From JBAYIE01 sp041665785 (GTDB lineage: Bacteria; Bacteroidota; Bacteroidia; UKL13-3), in contig JBAYIE010000010.1 in assembly GCA_041665785.1 (NCBI GenBank), forward strand, positions 35,868 through 99,867: a stretch of DNA of 64,000 bases. Direction: 5' to 3'. A program made the position numbers and the translations under genes. A model generated the notes under the pieces. It was not told the DNA's origin. It ran no database searches and saw only the letters and a program-made list of their open reading frames with translations. Below, piece by piece: positions 9,151 to 18,476 of this stretch (its first letter is position 1; every line of letters starts with the position of its first letter).

Positions 9151-10212
9151 ATGACCCGCATTGGTTACGAAACGCTGCTCCATTTCTGTCAACGCATTTT
9201 TGCAATAAACGGAATGCCTCCGGAAGATGCACAACTTGCAGCAGATGTATTACTTTCAGCCGATTTAAGAGGAATTGATTCACATGGCGTAGCACGTTTA
9301 TCCGGATACCTGCGTTTGCTCGATGCAAAGCGTGCCAATTTCAAACCCGATTGGAAAGTAATTCATGAAACTCCATCGACAGCTTGTATAGATGCCGATT
9401 CAGGACTTGGTTTAACCATTGCACCAAAAGCCATGAAACTAGCTATGGATAAAGCAAAAGTTGCCGGGACGGGTTGGGTCGCCATTCAAAATTCCAATCA
9501 TTTTGGTATTGCAGCCTATCATGCCATGCTGGCTTTGCCCGAAGATATGATTGGTATTGCCATGACCAATGCCAGTCCATTGGTAGCCCCTACTTTTAGC
9601 AAAGAGCGGATGCTGGGAACCAATCCCATTTGTTATGCTTTCCCGGCAAAAAAATACCAACCCGTTGTGATTGATATGGCCACCTCGGCAGCAGCCAATG
9701 GCAAACTTGAAATTGCCCAGCGCAGTGGAAAATCCATTCCGGCCAATTGGGTGCAATCCAAAGATGGTGATGCCTCGCTTGACCCCGACGAACTAAAAAA
9801 GGGAGGTTCCTTATTACCTCTTGGAGGTCATAAAGGATATGCATTGGGAGCTTTGGTAGATCTGCTAACCTCGGTACTCAGTGGAGCAAACTACGGTCCC
9901 TGGGTTCCACCGTTTGTGGCATTTTTGGATCCACTAAATGACCTGCCCGGAAAAGGTATCGGACATTTTATTGGAGCCATGCGAGTGGATGCATTCAGAC
10001 CTAAAGAAACATATTATACGCATATCGACAACTGGATTCAACGATTCAAGGAGGCTGTACCAGTCGATCCTGCCCAACCTGTTTTGATTCCCGGTGAACC
10101 TGAATACCTCATCAAGCTGGAAAGAATAAAAGAGGGAATACCTTTGAATGAACAGGTTCTGCTTGACCTCCGGCAACTAGCTTCCAAATACCATGTGGAA
10201 TTAGCATTTTAA
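9151..10212 (+). CDS. Ldh-family (malate/L-sulfolactate/ureidoglycolate-type) NAD(P)-dependent oxidoreductase
   Basis: A 353-residue member of the type-2 malate/L-lactate dehydrogenase family, unrelated to classical Rossmann-fold LDH. The diagnostic LRGIDSHGVARL motif (~residues 40-51), the AIQNSNHFGIAAYHA segment and the GTNPICYAFPA segment are all present, as is GGHKGYALGALVD near the active site. Family members reduce or oxidise 2-hydroxy acids, and substrate cannot be told from sequence. The gene lies 16 bases before maf and is probably co-transcribed with it. The length is normal. Confidence 0.88.
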   Translation: MTRIGYETLLHFCQRIFAINGMPPEDAQLAADVLLSADLRGIDSHGVARLSGYLRLLDAKRANFKPDWKVIHETPSTACIDADSGLGLTIAPKAMKLAMDKAKVAGTGWVAIQNSNHFGIAAYHAMLALPEDMIGIAMTNASPLVAPTFSKERMLGTNPICYAFPAKKYQPVVIDMATSAAANGKLEIAQRSGKSIPANWVQSKDGDASLDPDELKKGGSLLPLGGHKGYALGALVDLLTSVLSGANYGPWVPPFVAFLDPLNDLPGKGIGHFIGAMRVDAFRPKETYYTHIDNWIQRFKEAVPVDPAQPVLIPGEPEYLIKLERIKEGIPLNEQVLLDLRQLASKYHVELAF

Positions 10213-10228
10213 TCATCAAGATCCACTC

Positions 10229-10792
10229 ATGAAAAAGAAAATTATTCTGGCTTCCAAATCTCCGCGCAGACATGAACTGATCAAAGGACTGGAGTTAGAT
10301 TACGATATTCATTCTTACGACATCGATGAGACATTTCCGGTTGAGTTGAAATCCGGTGAAATTGCCTTGTATCTGGCCGAGAAAAAAGCCATGGCTTATC
10401 CTGAAATCTTGCAGGAAAATGAAATACTTTTAACAGCAGATACCATTGTTTGGGTAAATGGGCATGTTTTAAACAAACCGGTTGATGCAGCAGAGGCATT
10501 GCAAATGTTGCAGGAAATTTGCGGCACTACACATGAAGTATATACCGGAATTTGTTTACGCGATCAACATCAAATCCGCTTGTTTGCAGAACGCAGCGAA
10601 GTTACCTGTAAAGCGGCAAGTGAAGCTCACCTGATTCATTATATCGAAACCTATCACCCCTTCGATAAAGCAGGCGGTTATGGCATACAGGATTGGTTTG
10701 GGTATACTGTAGTAGAGAAAATAAATGGTTGTTTTTACAACGTTATGGGATTACCGGTCAGCCGTATTTATCAGGAATTACAAAGTTTCTGA
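10229..10792 (+). CDS. maf: Maf-type nucleoside triphosphate pyrophosphatase
   Basis: A 187-residue Maf/HAM1-fold protein. It opens KKKIILASKSPRRHEL, containing the SxSPRR substrate loop. It has the TADTIVWVNGHVLNKP block with the catalytic acidic residue, and the FDKAGGYGIQDWFG block. The family hydrolyses dTTP, UTP or modified pyrimidine nucleotides, cleaning the nucleotide pool; some members inhibit septation when overproduced. Its stop codon abuts the stop of the convergent LtaS-like gene at 10793 with no bases between. Confidence 0.93.
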   Translation: MKKKIILASKSPRRHELIKGLELDYDIHSYDIDETFPVELKSGEIALYLAEKKAMAYPEILQENEILLTADTIVWVNGHVLNKPVDAAEALQMLQEICGTTHEVYTGICLRDQHQIRLFAERSEVTCKAASEAHLIHYIETYHPFDKAGGYGIQDWFGYTVVEKINGCFYNVMGLPVSRIYQELQSF

Positions 10793-12670
10793 TCAGGGAA
10801 TAATGGTTGTGTTGTGAATGATACGGTGGTTGTATTGTTGAATATAACTTTGTACCAATTTTTTCATTTCCTCTTCCTGCAGGAGAGATTCTTTCTCCCC
10901 TAACCGGTTTTTGTTCATCAGACTATCGGAAGGAATATGATAAAGTGCCACCGCCTGCTGCCCGTCAAACTGATAAACCCAGGGCCATTGAATCAATTGA
11001 TAATATCCATTGAGGTATTGGATGGCAAATCCTTTTTGACCGTTTCCAAAATTACTGAAGGCAAAATACGATTTCGGATAAATCGAATCCAGGATCATCG
11101 GCAACAGGTCGGTTTGTTGAACCGTATTCACTTCTTCACGATGCACCGGATTGGAAGGATCAAAAACAAACAATGGGATCGCGTATTTACCTTGCTGCGA
11201 TTGATAATAAGGTGTTTCATTTTCAGCTGAATGATCAGCAGTGATGATGAACAAAGTATTCGAATACCAGGGTTTGGTAGCAGCTGCCTGCAAAAACTTG
11301 CGTATTGAAAAATCAGCATATCGAACCGAACGATGTATGGGTAAACTGCCTTTGGGAAACATTTCGGACTGATGTGCCGGAATTGGATAAGGATGATGAG
11401 ATGATTGTGTGAATATAGTTGTAAAAAAAGGGGGTTCCATTTGATCAATCTCCCGTGCTACAAATTGCAGGTATGGTTCGTCGTAAATTCCCCAATGACC
11501 GTCGTAGTCGCGTTGTTGATCCGGATATTCATCCATTCCCGAATAGCGTCCAGAGCCGGTAACAGCCACAAAGTTATTGAATCCCATGGTTCCGTTTTTA
11601 CATCCATGATAAAAGGAAGTTTCGTAACCCAATTCAGAAAGGTAACTTCCTATTCCTTTCAGGTTATTGGTTTGAAAACGGGTATTGATATAAGAAGAAG
11701 TCCAGACGGAGGGCATTGCCGCAATAATGGCCGGAATCCCTTCGATGGAACGTTTACCGTTGGCATACGCATTTCTATACACCAAACTATGTTGCATCAA
11801 TGAATCTAAAAACGGTGTATACCCCTGATGCGTATTGTAATACCCGACATACTCCTTCCCCATGCTTTCCATGATGAGTAAAACAATATTCCGGGGTTGA
11901 GTAGTGTAGGGTTTAGGCTTATGCACAGGACTGAAGATCTTTTCTGCCTCAACCGGCGACATGTATTCTACCTCTTCCAGATCGCTGAGTTGCGACGTTA
12001 TTAATAATTGAAAAGGGGTGTTTAAAGTTAATGCAACTAATTTTACATGTGCAAAACGTGCAGCATCAAAAATAGCGATCGGCTTTAATCCTAGTCCTCC
12101 ACGGGCGCCCAACACAGATAAGCCTGCTGCGAGCGGAAGCAACAGGAGTTCTATACCTAGTTTCTTCCATGAGAAGGGAACTGCAGAACGCTTAAATACA
12201 GGATAAAATTGATATGCTCCGTAAAGTATAGATATCCACAATAACAACAAATACCAATAAGAGATCAGGTAACTCATGGTTTGATCTGAAATATCTTTCA
12301 TGGGCGCAAAAACTTCGATGCCCGATCGTCGCCCGTTGAATGGAAAATACCCTACATCAATCAGGTTGAATAACACGCATCCTCCAAGCATGATGAAAAA
12401 GTACCCCTTTCCAATTTGCTGATACCAGTTTTGATCGCGAAATGGCAACGGAAGCACATGCAACAAAATAAAAAAGCCAAATATATAAACGATGGCAGAA
12501 GTATCGAAGATAAAACCGGCCAGAAAAGATTGCAGGATTTCCCCTCCATTGCTATCGCTCAATTGGTCGCTGTTAAACACATAAAAGATCAGCCGGCACA
12601 CGAAGAAAACTCCATAAACCAGCAACAAGCGCTTCAACAAAAGCAGATAATGGTTCAGGTAATTTTTCAC
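10793..12670 (-). CDS. LtaS-like membrane sulfatase/phosphoglycerol transferase family protein
   Basis: A 625-residue protein starting at GTG 12670. About five transmembrane segments fill residues 1-240. A periplasmic alkaline-phosphatase/sulfatase-fold domain follows, with metal-binding NIVLLIMESMGKEYVG, a KRSIEGIPAIIAAMPS loop that probably carries the nucleophile, and FIITADHSAENE. In Gram-positives the family makes lipoteichoic acid. In Bacteroidota the members probably transfer phosphoglycerol or phosphoethanolamine to periplasmic or outer-membrane glycans; the substrate is unknown. It is convergent with maf and divergent from murB, with 113 bases between start codons. Confidence 0.85.
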   Translation of the reverse strand: MKNYLNHYLLLLKRLLLVYGVFFVCRLIFYVFNSDQLSDSNGGEILQSFLAGFIFDTSAIVYIFGFFILLHVLPLPFRDQNWYQQIGKGYFFIMLGGCVLFNLIDVGYFPFNGRRSGIEVFAPMKDISDQTMSYLISYWYLLLLWISILYGAYQFYPVFKRSAVPFSWKKLGIELLLLPLAAGLSVLGARGGLGLKPIAIFDAARFAHVKLVALTLNTPFQLLITSQLSDLEEVEYMSPVEAEKIFSPVHKPKPYTTQPRNIVLLIMESMGKEYVGYYNTHQGYTPFLDSLMQHSLVYRNAYANGKRSIEGIPAIIAAMPSVWTSSYINTRFQTNNLKGIGSYLSELGYETSFYHGCKNGTMGFNNFVAVTGSGRYSGMDEYPDQQRDYDGHWGIYDEPYLQFVAREIDQMEPPFFTTIFTQSSHHPYPIPAHQSEMFPKGSLPIHRSVRYADFSIRKFLQAAATKPWYSNTLFIITADHSAENETPYYQSQQGKYAIPLFVFDPSNPVHREEVNTVQQTDLLPMILDSIYPKSYFAFSNFGNGQKGFAIQYLNGYYQLIQWPWVYQFDGQQAVALYHIPSDSLMNKNRLGEKESLLQEEEMKKLVQSYIQQYNHRIIHNTTIIP

Positions 12671-12769
12671 GCTGGCGAAAATAATTGATTTCAGGTGTTG
12701 TTTATCACCTTATTATACCTTGTAATAAACAGGGGTAAAAAATAGGTATGGCAATTTAAAATCCTTTTG

Positions 12770-12777
12770 TTTATTTG
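12770..12777 (+). promoter_or_regulatory. Probable -7 box of murB, decides the start
   Basis: TTTATTTG matches TAnnTTTG at all fixed positions but one. It overlaps an in-frame TTG at 12775 and ends six bases before the next TTG at 12784. If it is the promoter, the first TTG cannot be the start and the mRNA begins almost at the start codon. Confidence 0.4.
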
Positions 12778-12783
12778 CCAGCG

Positions 12784-13800
12784 TTGAACATTCAGCAACA
12801 TATATCGCTCCGGCACCTGAACACCTTCGGCATTGACGTAAATGCAGACGAATATGTTGAGATAAAATCCATCGATGAAGCCAAGGTGCTTTGCCGTACA
12901 TTTAATCTGGCCGACCGCAACTTATTGATTCTTGGGGGTGGCAGCAATGTGTTGTTTACCGGAGATGTAAAAGGTATGGTCATCCGTAACCTGATTAAAG
13001 GAATACAAGTAACTGCAGAAAACGATCAGCATGTGTGGGTAAAAGCCATGAGCGGTGAGGTATGGCATGAGTTTGTACTCTGGACCATTGAACACAATCT
13101 GGGTGGATTGGAAAATCTCTCTTTAATTCCGGGATGTGTTGGTGCTGCACCAATGCAGAATATTGGAGCTTATGGAGTGGAAGTCAAAAACGCTGTACAT
13201 GAAGTTGAAGCCATACGGATACGTGATGGAAAACTAACAACTTTCAGCAACGCGGATTGCAAATTTGGATACCGGGAGAGCATATTCAAGCAAGAGTCAA
13301 AAGGAAAATATATTTTGGTTTCTGTTACTTTCCGGTTAAACAAACAGCACACGTTCAACACTTCGTACGGAGCCATCCGGCAGGTATTGGAAAAGCAAGG
13401 AATTACTAACCCCACGGTTAAAGACGTAAGCGATGCGGTCATTGAAATCCGCTCTTCAAAACTCCCCAATCCCAAAGAATTGGGCAATGCAGGCAGTTTC
13501 TTCAAAAATCCTGAAATTCCCAATGAACAATATACTGCATTAAAGGAAAAGTATCCGGAATTGGTAGGCTATCCGGCCGCCAACAACAGTACAAAAGTTG
13601 CCGCAGGTTGGCTCATTGAACAATGTGGCTGGAAAGGTAAACGGGTAGGCAATGCAGGATCGCATAAAGATCAGGCATTGGTGCTGGTGAATTACGGAGG
13701 TGCTACCGGCAAAGAAATCTGGCAACTGGCCATGGATATACAACAATCGGTGAAGGACAAATTCGGAATTACAATAGTTCCTGAGGTCAATGTGATCTAG
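12784..13800 (+). CDS. murB: UDP-N-acetylenolpyruvoylglucosamine reductase
   Basis: MurB reduces UDP-GlcNAc-enolpyruvate to UDP-MurNAc in the cytoplasm. There is no ATG near the 5' end. I choose TTG 12784, giving MNIQQHISLRHLNTFGID; the TTG at 12775 lies in the putative -7 box. The FAD-binding LILGGGSNVLFTG, the LENLSLIPGCVGAAPMQNIGAYGVEV block and the KELGNAGSFFKNPEI block with the catalytic serine are all present. The C-terminal extension containing AAGWLIEQCGWKGKRVGNAGSH is typical of the E. coli-like type I enzyme. Length of 338 residues is normal. Divergent from the LtaS-like gene. Confidence 0.95.
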   Translation: MNIQQHISLRHLNTFGIDVNADEYVEIKSIDEAKVLCRTFNLADRNLLILGGGSNVLFTGDVKGMVIRNLIKGIQVTAENDQHVWVKAMSGEVWHEFVLWTIEHNLGGLENLSLIPGCVGAAPMQNIGAYGVEVKNAVHEVEAIRIRDGKLTTFSNADCKFGYRESIFKQESKGKYILVSVTFRLNKQHTFNTSYGAIRQVLEKQGITNPTVKDVSDAVIEIRSSKLPNPKELGNAGSFFKNPEIPNEQYTALKEKYPELVGYPAANNSTKVAAGWLIEQCGWKGKRVGNAGSHKDQALVLVNYGGATGKEIWQLAMDIQQSVKDKFGITIVPEVNVI

Positions 13801-13865
13801 ATTTTCAGTTCCCTGATTCAAATCCATTTATCCATTCGATTCTCGGAGAAATTCACCGGAGCATG

Positions 13866-13873
13866 TATATTTG
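13866..13873 (+). promoter_or_regulatory. -7 box of rlmD
   Basis: TATATTTG fully matches TAnnTTTG. It overlaps the region just after an in-frame ATG at 13863, so translation must begin further on; the ATG at 13902 fits, leaving a leader of about 20 bases. Confidence 0.55.
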
Positions 13874-13901
13874 CGCCCATCCCGGCCAATTCGGGAGAAC
13901 C

Positions 13902-15323
13902 ATGCGCAAACGAAGATTTAAACCCTATACGCTCGAACAAATAACCATTACCAATGCCGGTAGTGAAGGAAAATGCATAGCCCGCCACGACGATAAAGTA
14001 ATTATGGTTGACTATGCCGTTCCGGGTGATGTGGCCGACCTAAGAATCTATGGCAGTAAAAAAAGCTTCAGTTTTGCAGCTATAGAAAAACTCATTACGC
14101 CATCCCCCTCCCGGGTAGATACCTTTTGTTCCCATTTCGGAGTTTGCGGTGGTTGCAAATGGCAACAAATGAGTTATGATGCTCAACTGCGGTATAAGCA
14201 ACAACAGGTGCAGGACGCCTTTGAACGCATAGGAAAATTTCCATTTCCTGCGCTGGAACCTATTCATGGATCAGCGGATACCACGCATTACAGAAATAAA
14301 CTGGAATACAGTTTTACCCATCAGAAATGGTTGCAAAATCTTGATCAAAAAGATAACCTGAATGCCATGGATCATTTGGGTTTGGGATATCACATCCCCG
14401 GCCGATTCGATAAAGTGTTTGATGTAGAAACCTGCTGGCTGATGGATGATTTGCAAAACCGCATCCGCAACCGGATTCGCGAATACTGTAAATCAAACGG
14501 CCTGACGTTTTTCAACTTATATAGTCAGGAAGGTTTGATGCGGGGTCTTATTTTCCGGAATAACCTGAAAGGCGAATGGATGTTGCTGGTAATTTTTGGA
14601 CATGATCAGGAATTGGAAAAACGAACCGGATTAATGGAATGCCTCAAAGCTGAATTTCCGGAAATAAATTCCTTGCAATATATAATCAACACCAAACGCA
14701 ACGACACCATTACCGATCTGGAAGTACATGTATATTCCGGTTCAGATCATCTGATCGAATACCTGGAAGATCTGCAATTCAGGATCGGCCCTACCACCTT
14801 TTTTCAAACCAATGCGCGACAAACTTTAAAGCTATACCACATTGCCCGCGAAATGGCCAACCTGACCGGCAAAGAAAATGTATATGATCTCTATACAGGA
14901 GTTGGAACCATTGCATTGTTTGTTGCCCGGGCAGCCCGGCAGGTGATCGGAATAGAATATGTAGAAGAATCGATACGCGATGCACGGATCAATGCCCAAA
15001 TGAATCAAATCAGTAATACGCATTTCTATGCGGGCGATATGAAGGATGTGCTAACACCTGAAATGTTTCGTACACACGGTATGCCGGATGTCATTATTAC
15101 AGATCCTCCCAGGGCGGGTATGCATGCCGATGTGATTCAGCGGATACTGGAAGCTAATCCTTCCCGCATTGTATACGTCAGTTGCAACCCCGCAACACAA
15201 GCACGCGATATAGCTTTGATGCAGGAACAATACCGTGTAACAAAAGTGCAACCGGTAGATATGTTTCCCCATACGCATCACGTAGAAAATATTGCATTGC
15301 TGGAACGTAAAACCAACTCATAA
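13902..15323 (+). CDS. rlmD: 23S rRNA (uracil-C5)-methyltransferase, RlmD/RumA type
   Basis: A 473-residue protein from ATG 13902. A longer frame from 13863 is rejected because it would span the promoter. An N-terminal TRAM domain (~10-65) precedes the Fe-S cluster motif CSHFGVCGGCKWQ. The SAM-dependent methyltransferase domain follows, with VYDLYTGVGTIALFVA (SAM motif I), IITDPPRAGMH and the nucleophile loop IVYVSCNPATQARD. The C-terminal DMFPHTHHVENIALL is characteristic. It methylates uracil in 23S rRNA; the exact position (U1939 by analogy to E. coli) is inferred. The next gene starts 12 bases later. Confidence 0.92.
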   Translation: MRKRRFKPYTLEQITITNAGSEGKCIARHDDKVIMVDYAVPGDVADLRIYGSKKSFSFAAIEKLITPSPSRVDTFCSHFGVCGGCKWQQMSYDAQLRYKQQQVQDAFERIGKFPFPALEPIHGSADTTHYRNKLEYSFTHQKWLQNLDQKDNLNAMDHLGLGYHIPGRFDKVFDVETCWLMDDLQNRIRNRIREYCKSNGLTFFNLYSQEGLMRGLIFRNNLKGEWMLLVIFGHDQELEKRTGLMECLKAEFPEINSLQYIINTKRNDTITDLEVHVYSGSDHLIEYLEDLQFRIGPTTFFQTNARQTLKLYHIAREMANLTGKENVYDLYTGVGTIALFVARAARQVIGIEYVEESIRDARINAQMNQISNTHFYAGDMKDVLTPEMFRTHGMPDVIITDPPRAGMHADVIQRILEANPSRIVYVSCNPATQARDIALMQEQYRVTKVQPVDMFPHTHHVENIALLERKTNS

Positions 15324-15335
15324 TAAACGCTTATC

Positions 15336-15713
15336 ATGCTGACTGAAGAAGAATTCAAAAAACTGATTGATGCATTAAAGGTAGATCTGCGTCTTGCAGA
15401 AGAATCGCTGGAAGAAACCGCAAGGGATATCATTGCTGAAGGATTTTCGGAATATCCGGTCTTTATTGCCACCGAACATGAAGTAAAGTTGGGCGAATTG
15501 CTGATCGATAAAGATGAAATGGCAGCAACTTACAGCATATATGCCACCACTCTGGAAGAATTGATTGAACGTAAACTGGTATTACCGGAACGTAAAGCTG
15601 AATTTATAAAAGCTTATAAAAACCCCGGACAATTCATGTGTGTCATGCTGATTACAGCTGAAATTGCCAGTTTTGTTTTTTTACCCTATACCCGTGGCGG
15701 AGATAAAACATGA
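15336..15713 (+). CDS. Conserved small protein of unknown function
   Basis: A 125-residue protein with no domain I recognise. The N-terminal half (to ~60) is acidic and predicted helical, beginning MLTEEEFKKLIDALKVDLRLAEE. The C-terminal half includes YATTLEELIERKLVLPERK and a hydrophobic final strand MCVMLITAEIASFVFLPY. No signal peptide or clear transmembrane segment is present, so it is probably cytoplasmic. It lies 12 bases after rlmD and is likely co-transcribed with it. The 275 bases that follow contain no gene I can support. Confidence 0.7.
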   Translation: MLTEEEFKKLIDALKVDLRLAEESLEETARDIIAEGFSEYPVFIATEHEVKLGELLIDKDEMAATYSIYATTLEELIERKLVLPERKAEFIKAYKNPGQFMCVMLITAEIASFVFLPYTRGGDKT

Positions 15714-15988
15714 GTAACCCTGAAAGAGCGGTTGTACTTCTCGCTTATCATAAATTAAAAATCCCGAAATAATCCTGCTCTTTTAAAATCCAGCTTTCCC
15801 AATAAGGATACCCGACAATTAACGCAGCATTGCAAAAAGGACATGACCTTAATACTTTCACATTGGTACAAGGTGGAAATTGAGAAGAGAATTCACCGAT
15901 AAAAAGAGGGCAATTACCGGTTGAAGGAGTAAATAAAGGAAGTGTAATCGTACAATACTACCTGACGGCTGAAAGAAAATTCAGTGCA

Positions 15989-16408
15989 TTACTTTTCTAA
16001 TAATGCTTCTACAGCCAGTCGATAACCATCCAGACCTAAACCACTGATCATTCCTTTGCAATTTTTAGCGATCAGGGAATGATGCCGGAATTCTTCCCGC
16101 GCAAAAATATGACTGATATGAACTTCAATAACCGGTGAATCAATGGCTGCAACCGCATCTGCCAAAGCTACCGAAGTATGTGTATATCCGCCTGCATTCA
16201 GAATGATCCCACTCACTGTAAATCCAACTTCCTGTAAATAATTGATCAACTCCCCTTCTACATTGCTATGAAAATAAGTGAATGTAATTTCAGGGTATCG
16301 TTTAACAAGCGTATCGAAATACTTTTCGAACGAAAGATTACCATAAATTTCGGGTTCACGTTTACCTAATAAATTCAGATTAGGACCGTTGATGATAGCA
16401 ATTTTCAC
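15989..16408 (-). CDS. aroQ: Type II 3-dehydroquinate dehydratase
   Basis: AroQ performs the third step of the shikimate pathway. I choose GTG 16408, giving MKIAIINGPNLNLLGKREPEIYG and 139 residues, the usual type II size. The frame stays open back to 16480, but the extra 24 residues are unlike the family. The active-site region NLLGKREPEIYG (Arg and Tyr), the NAGGYTHTSVALADAV block and the EVHISHIFAREEFRHHS block with the catalytic His are all intact. It is convergent with the small gene at 15336 and divergent from xerD, 144 bases away. Confidence 0.93.
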   Translation of the reverse strand: MKIAIINGPNLNLLGKREPEIYGNLSFEKYFDTLVKRYPEITFTYFHSNVEGELINYLQEVGFTVSGIILNAGGYTHTSVALADAVAAIDSPVIEVHISHIFAREEFRHHSLIAKNCKGMISGLGLDGYRLAVEALLEK

Positions 16409-16552
16409 GTTGCAACTTACAGATTTTCTCTGAATCGAAAAACTACTTCTCCTGCTCAAAACGGTATACAGCATATGCACAATACATGTCTAAAAGTACT
16501 TTTACCATCTCCTTATTTTATTTTGTAAGTTTACTTCATAATTCAGCCGCCA

Positions 16553-17452
16553 TTGAACTGGTCCCCGCATTTAAAAGGTTTTAAAGTTTACCTGCAACTG
16601 GAAAAATCTTTATCACCCAAATCCATAGAAGCTTATGTGCATGATGTAACTTTATGCAACAAGTTTTTGGAAATTAAAGAACTGGATTTACCCCCTGAAT
16701 CGGTTGAACTGGTGCATTTGCGTGAATTTGTGCGTTACCTGAGCGAGTTGGGGATGATGCCTACCAGTCAGGCACGCATTATATCCGGACTCAAAGCCTT
16801 TTATCAGTATCTCGTTCAGGATGATTATTTGAAACACAATCCGGCTGAATTGCTGGACGCACCAAAAACAGCACGCAAGCTTCCTGATGTTCTGAGCACC
16901 GAAGAAATAGACCGGATGATTGCCTGCATTGATCTGAGTAAAAACGAAGGAGTACGGAATAAAGCAATACTGGAAACCATGTTCAGTTGCGGATTGCGGG
17001 TGAGTGAAATGGTGAACTTAAAGGTTTCCGACATTTCAACGGAAGAAGAGTTTGTTCGGGTTATAGGAAAGGGAAATAAGGAGCGCCTGGTGCCGATTGG
17101 GAAAATTGCTTTAAAAGCCATACGTTTCTATACCGAACAGGTCAGAAATCATATGGATAAGCAAACAGGACATAACGACATCTTGTTTTTAAACCGGCGT
17201 GGTACCAAGCTTTCGCGGGTGATGATCTTTTTGATCATCAAAAAACTGGCAGAAGAAGCTGGAATCCGCAAAACTATTTCACCGCATACGTTTCGCCATT
17301 CTTTTGCTACCAGCCTTGTAGAAGCCGGTGCAGATCTGAGGGCAGTACAACAAATGCTGGGCCACGAAAGTATTACCACTACAGAAATTTACACCCATAT
17401 CGACCGTACCTACCTGCGCGATGTAATTACGCAGTTCCATCCGCGCAGTTGA
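16553..17452 (+). CDS. xerD: Tyrosine site-specific recombinase, XerD/XerC type
   Basis: A 299-residue tyrosine recombinase starting at TTG 16553, with no in-frame ATG nearby. The N-terminal SAM-like core-binding domain spans ~5-90. The catalytic residues are all visible: Arg in SCGLRVSEMVNL, Lys in GKGNKERLVP, HTFRH, and the His and Tyr of MLGHESITTTEIYTHID. Xer recombinases resolve chromosome dimers at dif with FtsK. XerD rather than XerC is assigned by overall resemblance. It is chromosomal and not beside an integrated element. It converges on the rhodanese-thioredoxin gene, with 3 bases between stops. Confidence 0.9.
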   Translation: MNWSPHLKGFKVYLQLEKSLSPKSIEAYVHDVTLCNKFLEIKELDLPPESVELVHLREFVRYLSELGMMPTSQARIISGLKAFYQYLVQDDYLKHNPAELLDAPKTARKLPDVLSTEEIDRMIACIDLSKNEGVRNKAILETMFSCGLRVSEMVNLKVSDISTEEEFVRVIGKGNKERLVPIGKIALKAIRFYTEQVRNHMDKQTGHNDILFLNRRGTKLSRVMIFLIIKKLAEEAGIRKTISPHTFRHSFATSLVEAGADLRAVQQMLGHESITTTEIYTHIDRTYLRDVITQFHPRS

Positions 17453-17455
17453 AAA

Positions 17456-18166
17456 CTATTTGAATTGCTTTTCGAGTTCAGCCTTTGCGGTTAACCCTAC
17501 AAAATTCTGTTTGATCACTCCATCCTTATAAAATTTCAATACTGGAATTTCGTCAATCCCTAACTGAACTGCAAGTTGCTTTTGTTCGTCAACATTAATC
17601 CGAATAATCTCAACCTTCCCTTTATATTGGATAGCGAGTTCGTTGAGCATAGGTTCCATTTTCCGGCAAGGAGCACACCAGGGTGCATAAAAATCAATCA
17701 GTACTTTCTTATGAGCGTTGATCATTTTTTGATACTCTTCCATGGTTATGGAAGCCTTCTTTGCAACTGTAGTGGATGGCGTTTCGATGGGCAAATTCTG
17801 GCCAGTCCAGGCCATGATCCCGCCACGAAGATCGAATACTGATGTAAATCCGCTTTTGCGCATATACTCAGCAGCTGATCGGCTTCTTCCACCACCCAGA
17901 CAATACACAAAATAGGTTTTCTTCTTGTCGAGTTTATCGACATACATTTGAAATGCACCGGTATTAATATCTACATTAACAGCCTTTGGAATATACCCTC
18001 CGGAGAATTCTCCGGCTGTGCGAACATCCAGGATCATACTTCCCGGATTTTCTTTCAACTTTTGAGAAAAACTGAGCGCATCGAGGGTAACAATTTTTCC
18101 CGGTTGCGACTGACAAGAAGTGAGTGCAGTAAGCAACATCACAATACTGAGTTGGATCAATTTCAT
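17456..18166 (-). CDS. Lipoprotein fusing a rhodanese domain to a thioredoxin domain
   Basis: A 236-residue exported lipoprotein: the lipobox LTSC puts the lipidated cysteine at residue 18. A rhodanese domain (~28-125) follows, with MILDVRTAGEFSGGYIPKAVNVDI and the persulfide-forming cysteine loop YCLGGGRS. A thioredoxin domain (~135-236) has active site APWCAPCRKM. Inference: it passes sulfane sulfur or reducing power at the cell envelope, the rhodanese persulfide probably being reduced by the fused thioredoxin. It is the last gene of the minus-strand sulfur cluster, 9 bases after the cytosolic thioredoxin gene at 18176. Confidence 0.88.
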   Translation of the reverse strand: MKLIQLSIVMLLTALTSCQSQPGKIVTLDALSFSQKLKENPGSMILDVRTAGEFSGGYIPKAVNVDINTGAFQMYVDKLDKKKTYFVYCLGGGRSRSAAEYMRKSGFTSVFDLRGGIMAWTGQNLPIETPSTTVAKKASITMEEYQKMINAHKKVLIDFYAPWCAPCRKMEPMLNELAIQYKGKVEIIRINVDEQKQLAVQLGIDEIPVLKFYKDGVIKQNFVGLTAKAELEKQFK

Positions 18167-18175
18167 GTTTAGCTA

Positions 18176-18472
18176 TTAATTGCTGTGTGAATGGATTAAA
18201 TCTTTGAGTTGACGGGCCGAAACAACCCCAGCCTGACGCCATACCGGTTGCCCCGCCTTAAACAGGATCAATGTAGGAACACCCTGAATACTGAATACTT
18301 CAGAAACTCCGGGGCTTTTATCTACATCCACTTTGATGATGGTTGCTTCTTCCCCTATTTCGGTTTTTAATTCTTCGAGAATGGGTTTCATCATTTTACA
18401 TGGTCCGCACCACTCGGCAAAAAAATCAACCAATACCAAAGGCTTGCTTTGAATAATTTCTGTAAATGTCAT
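18176..18472 (-). CDS. trxA: Thioredoxin
   Basis: A 98-residue single-domain thioredoxin with active site AEWCGPCKMM (C22 and C25), the cis-proline loop IQGVPTLILFK and no signal peptide, so it is cytoplasmic. Its place between a small membrane protein and a rhodanese-thioredoxin lipoprotein suggests a dedicated role in reducing protein persulfides from the rhodaneses of this cluster rather than a general one. General thioredoxin function cannot be excluded. It lies 4 bases after the membrane-protein gene. Confidence 0.92.
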   Translation of the reverse strand: MTFTEIIQSKPLVLVDFFAEWCGPCKMMKPILEELKTEIGEEATIIKVDVDKSPGVSEVFSIQGVPTLILFKAGQPVWRQAGVVSARQLKDLIHSHSN

Positions 18473-18476
18473 GGGC

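Noticed and set aside
15720..15998. A possible decayed reading frame between the small gene and aroQ (TINAALQKGHDLNTF... with one internal stop)
   Set aside because: Only about 66 codons with a stop, and it runs into the end of aroQ on the other strand. This openness is expected by chance at this length and no known protein is recognised.
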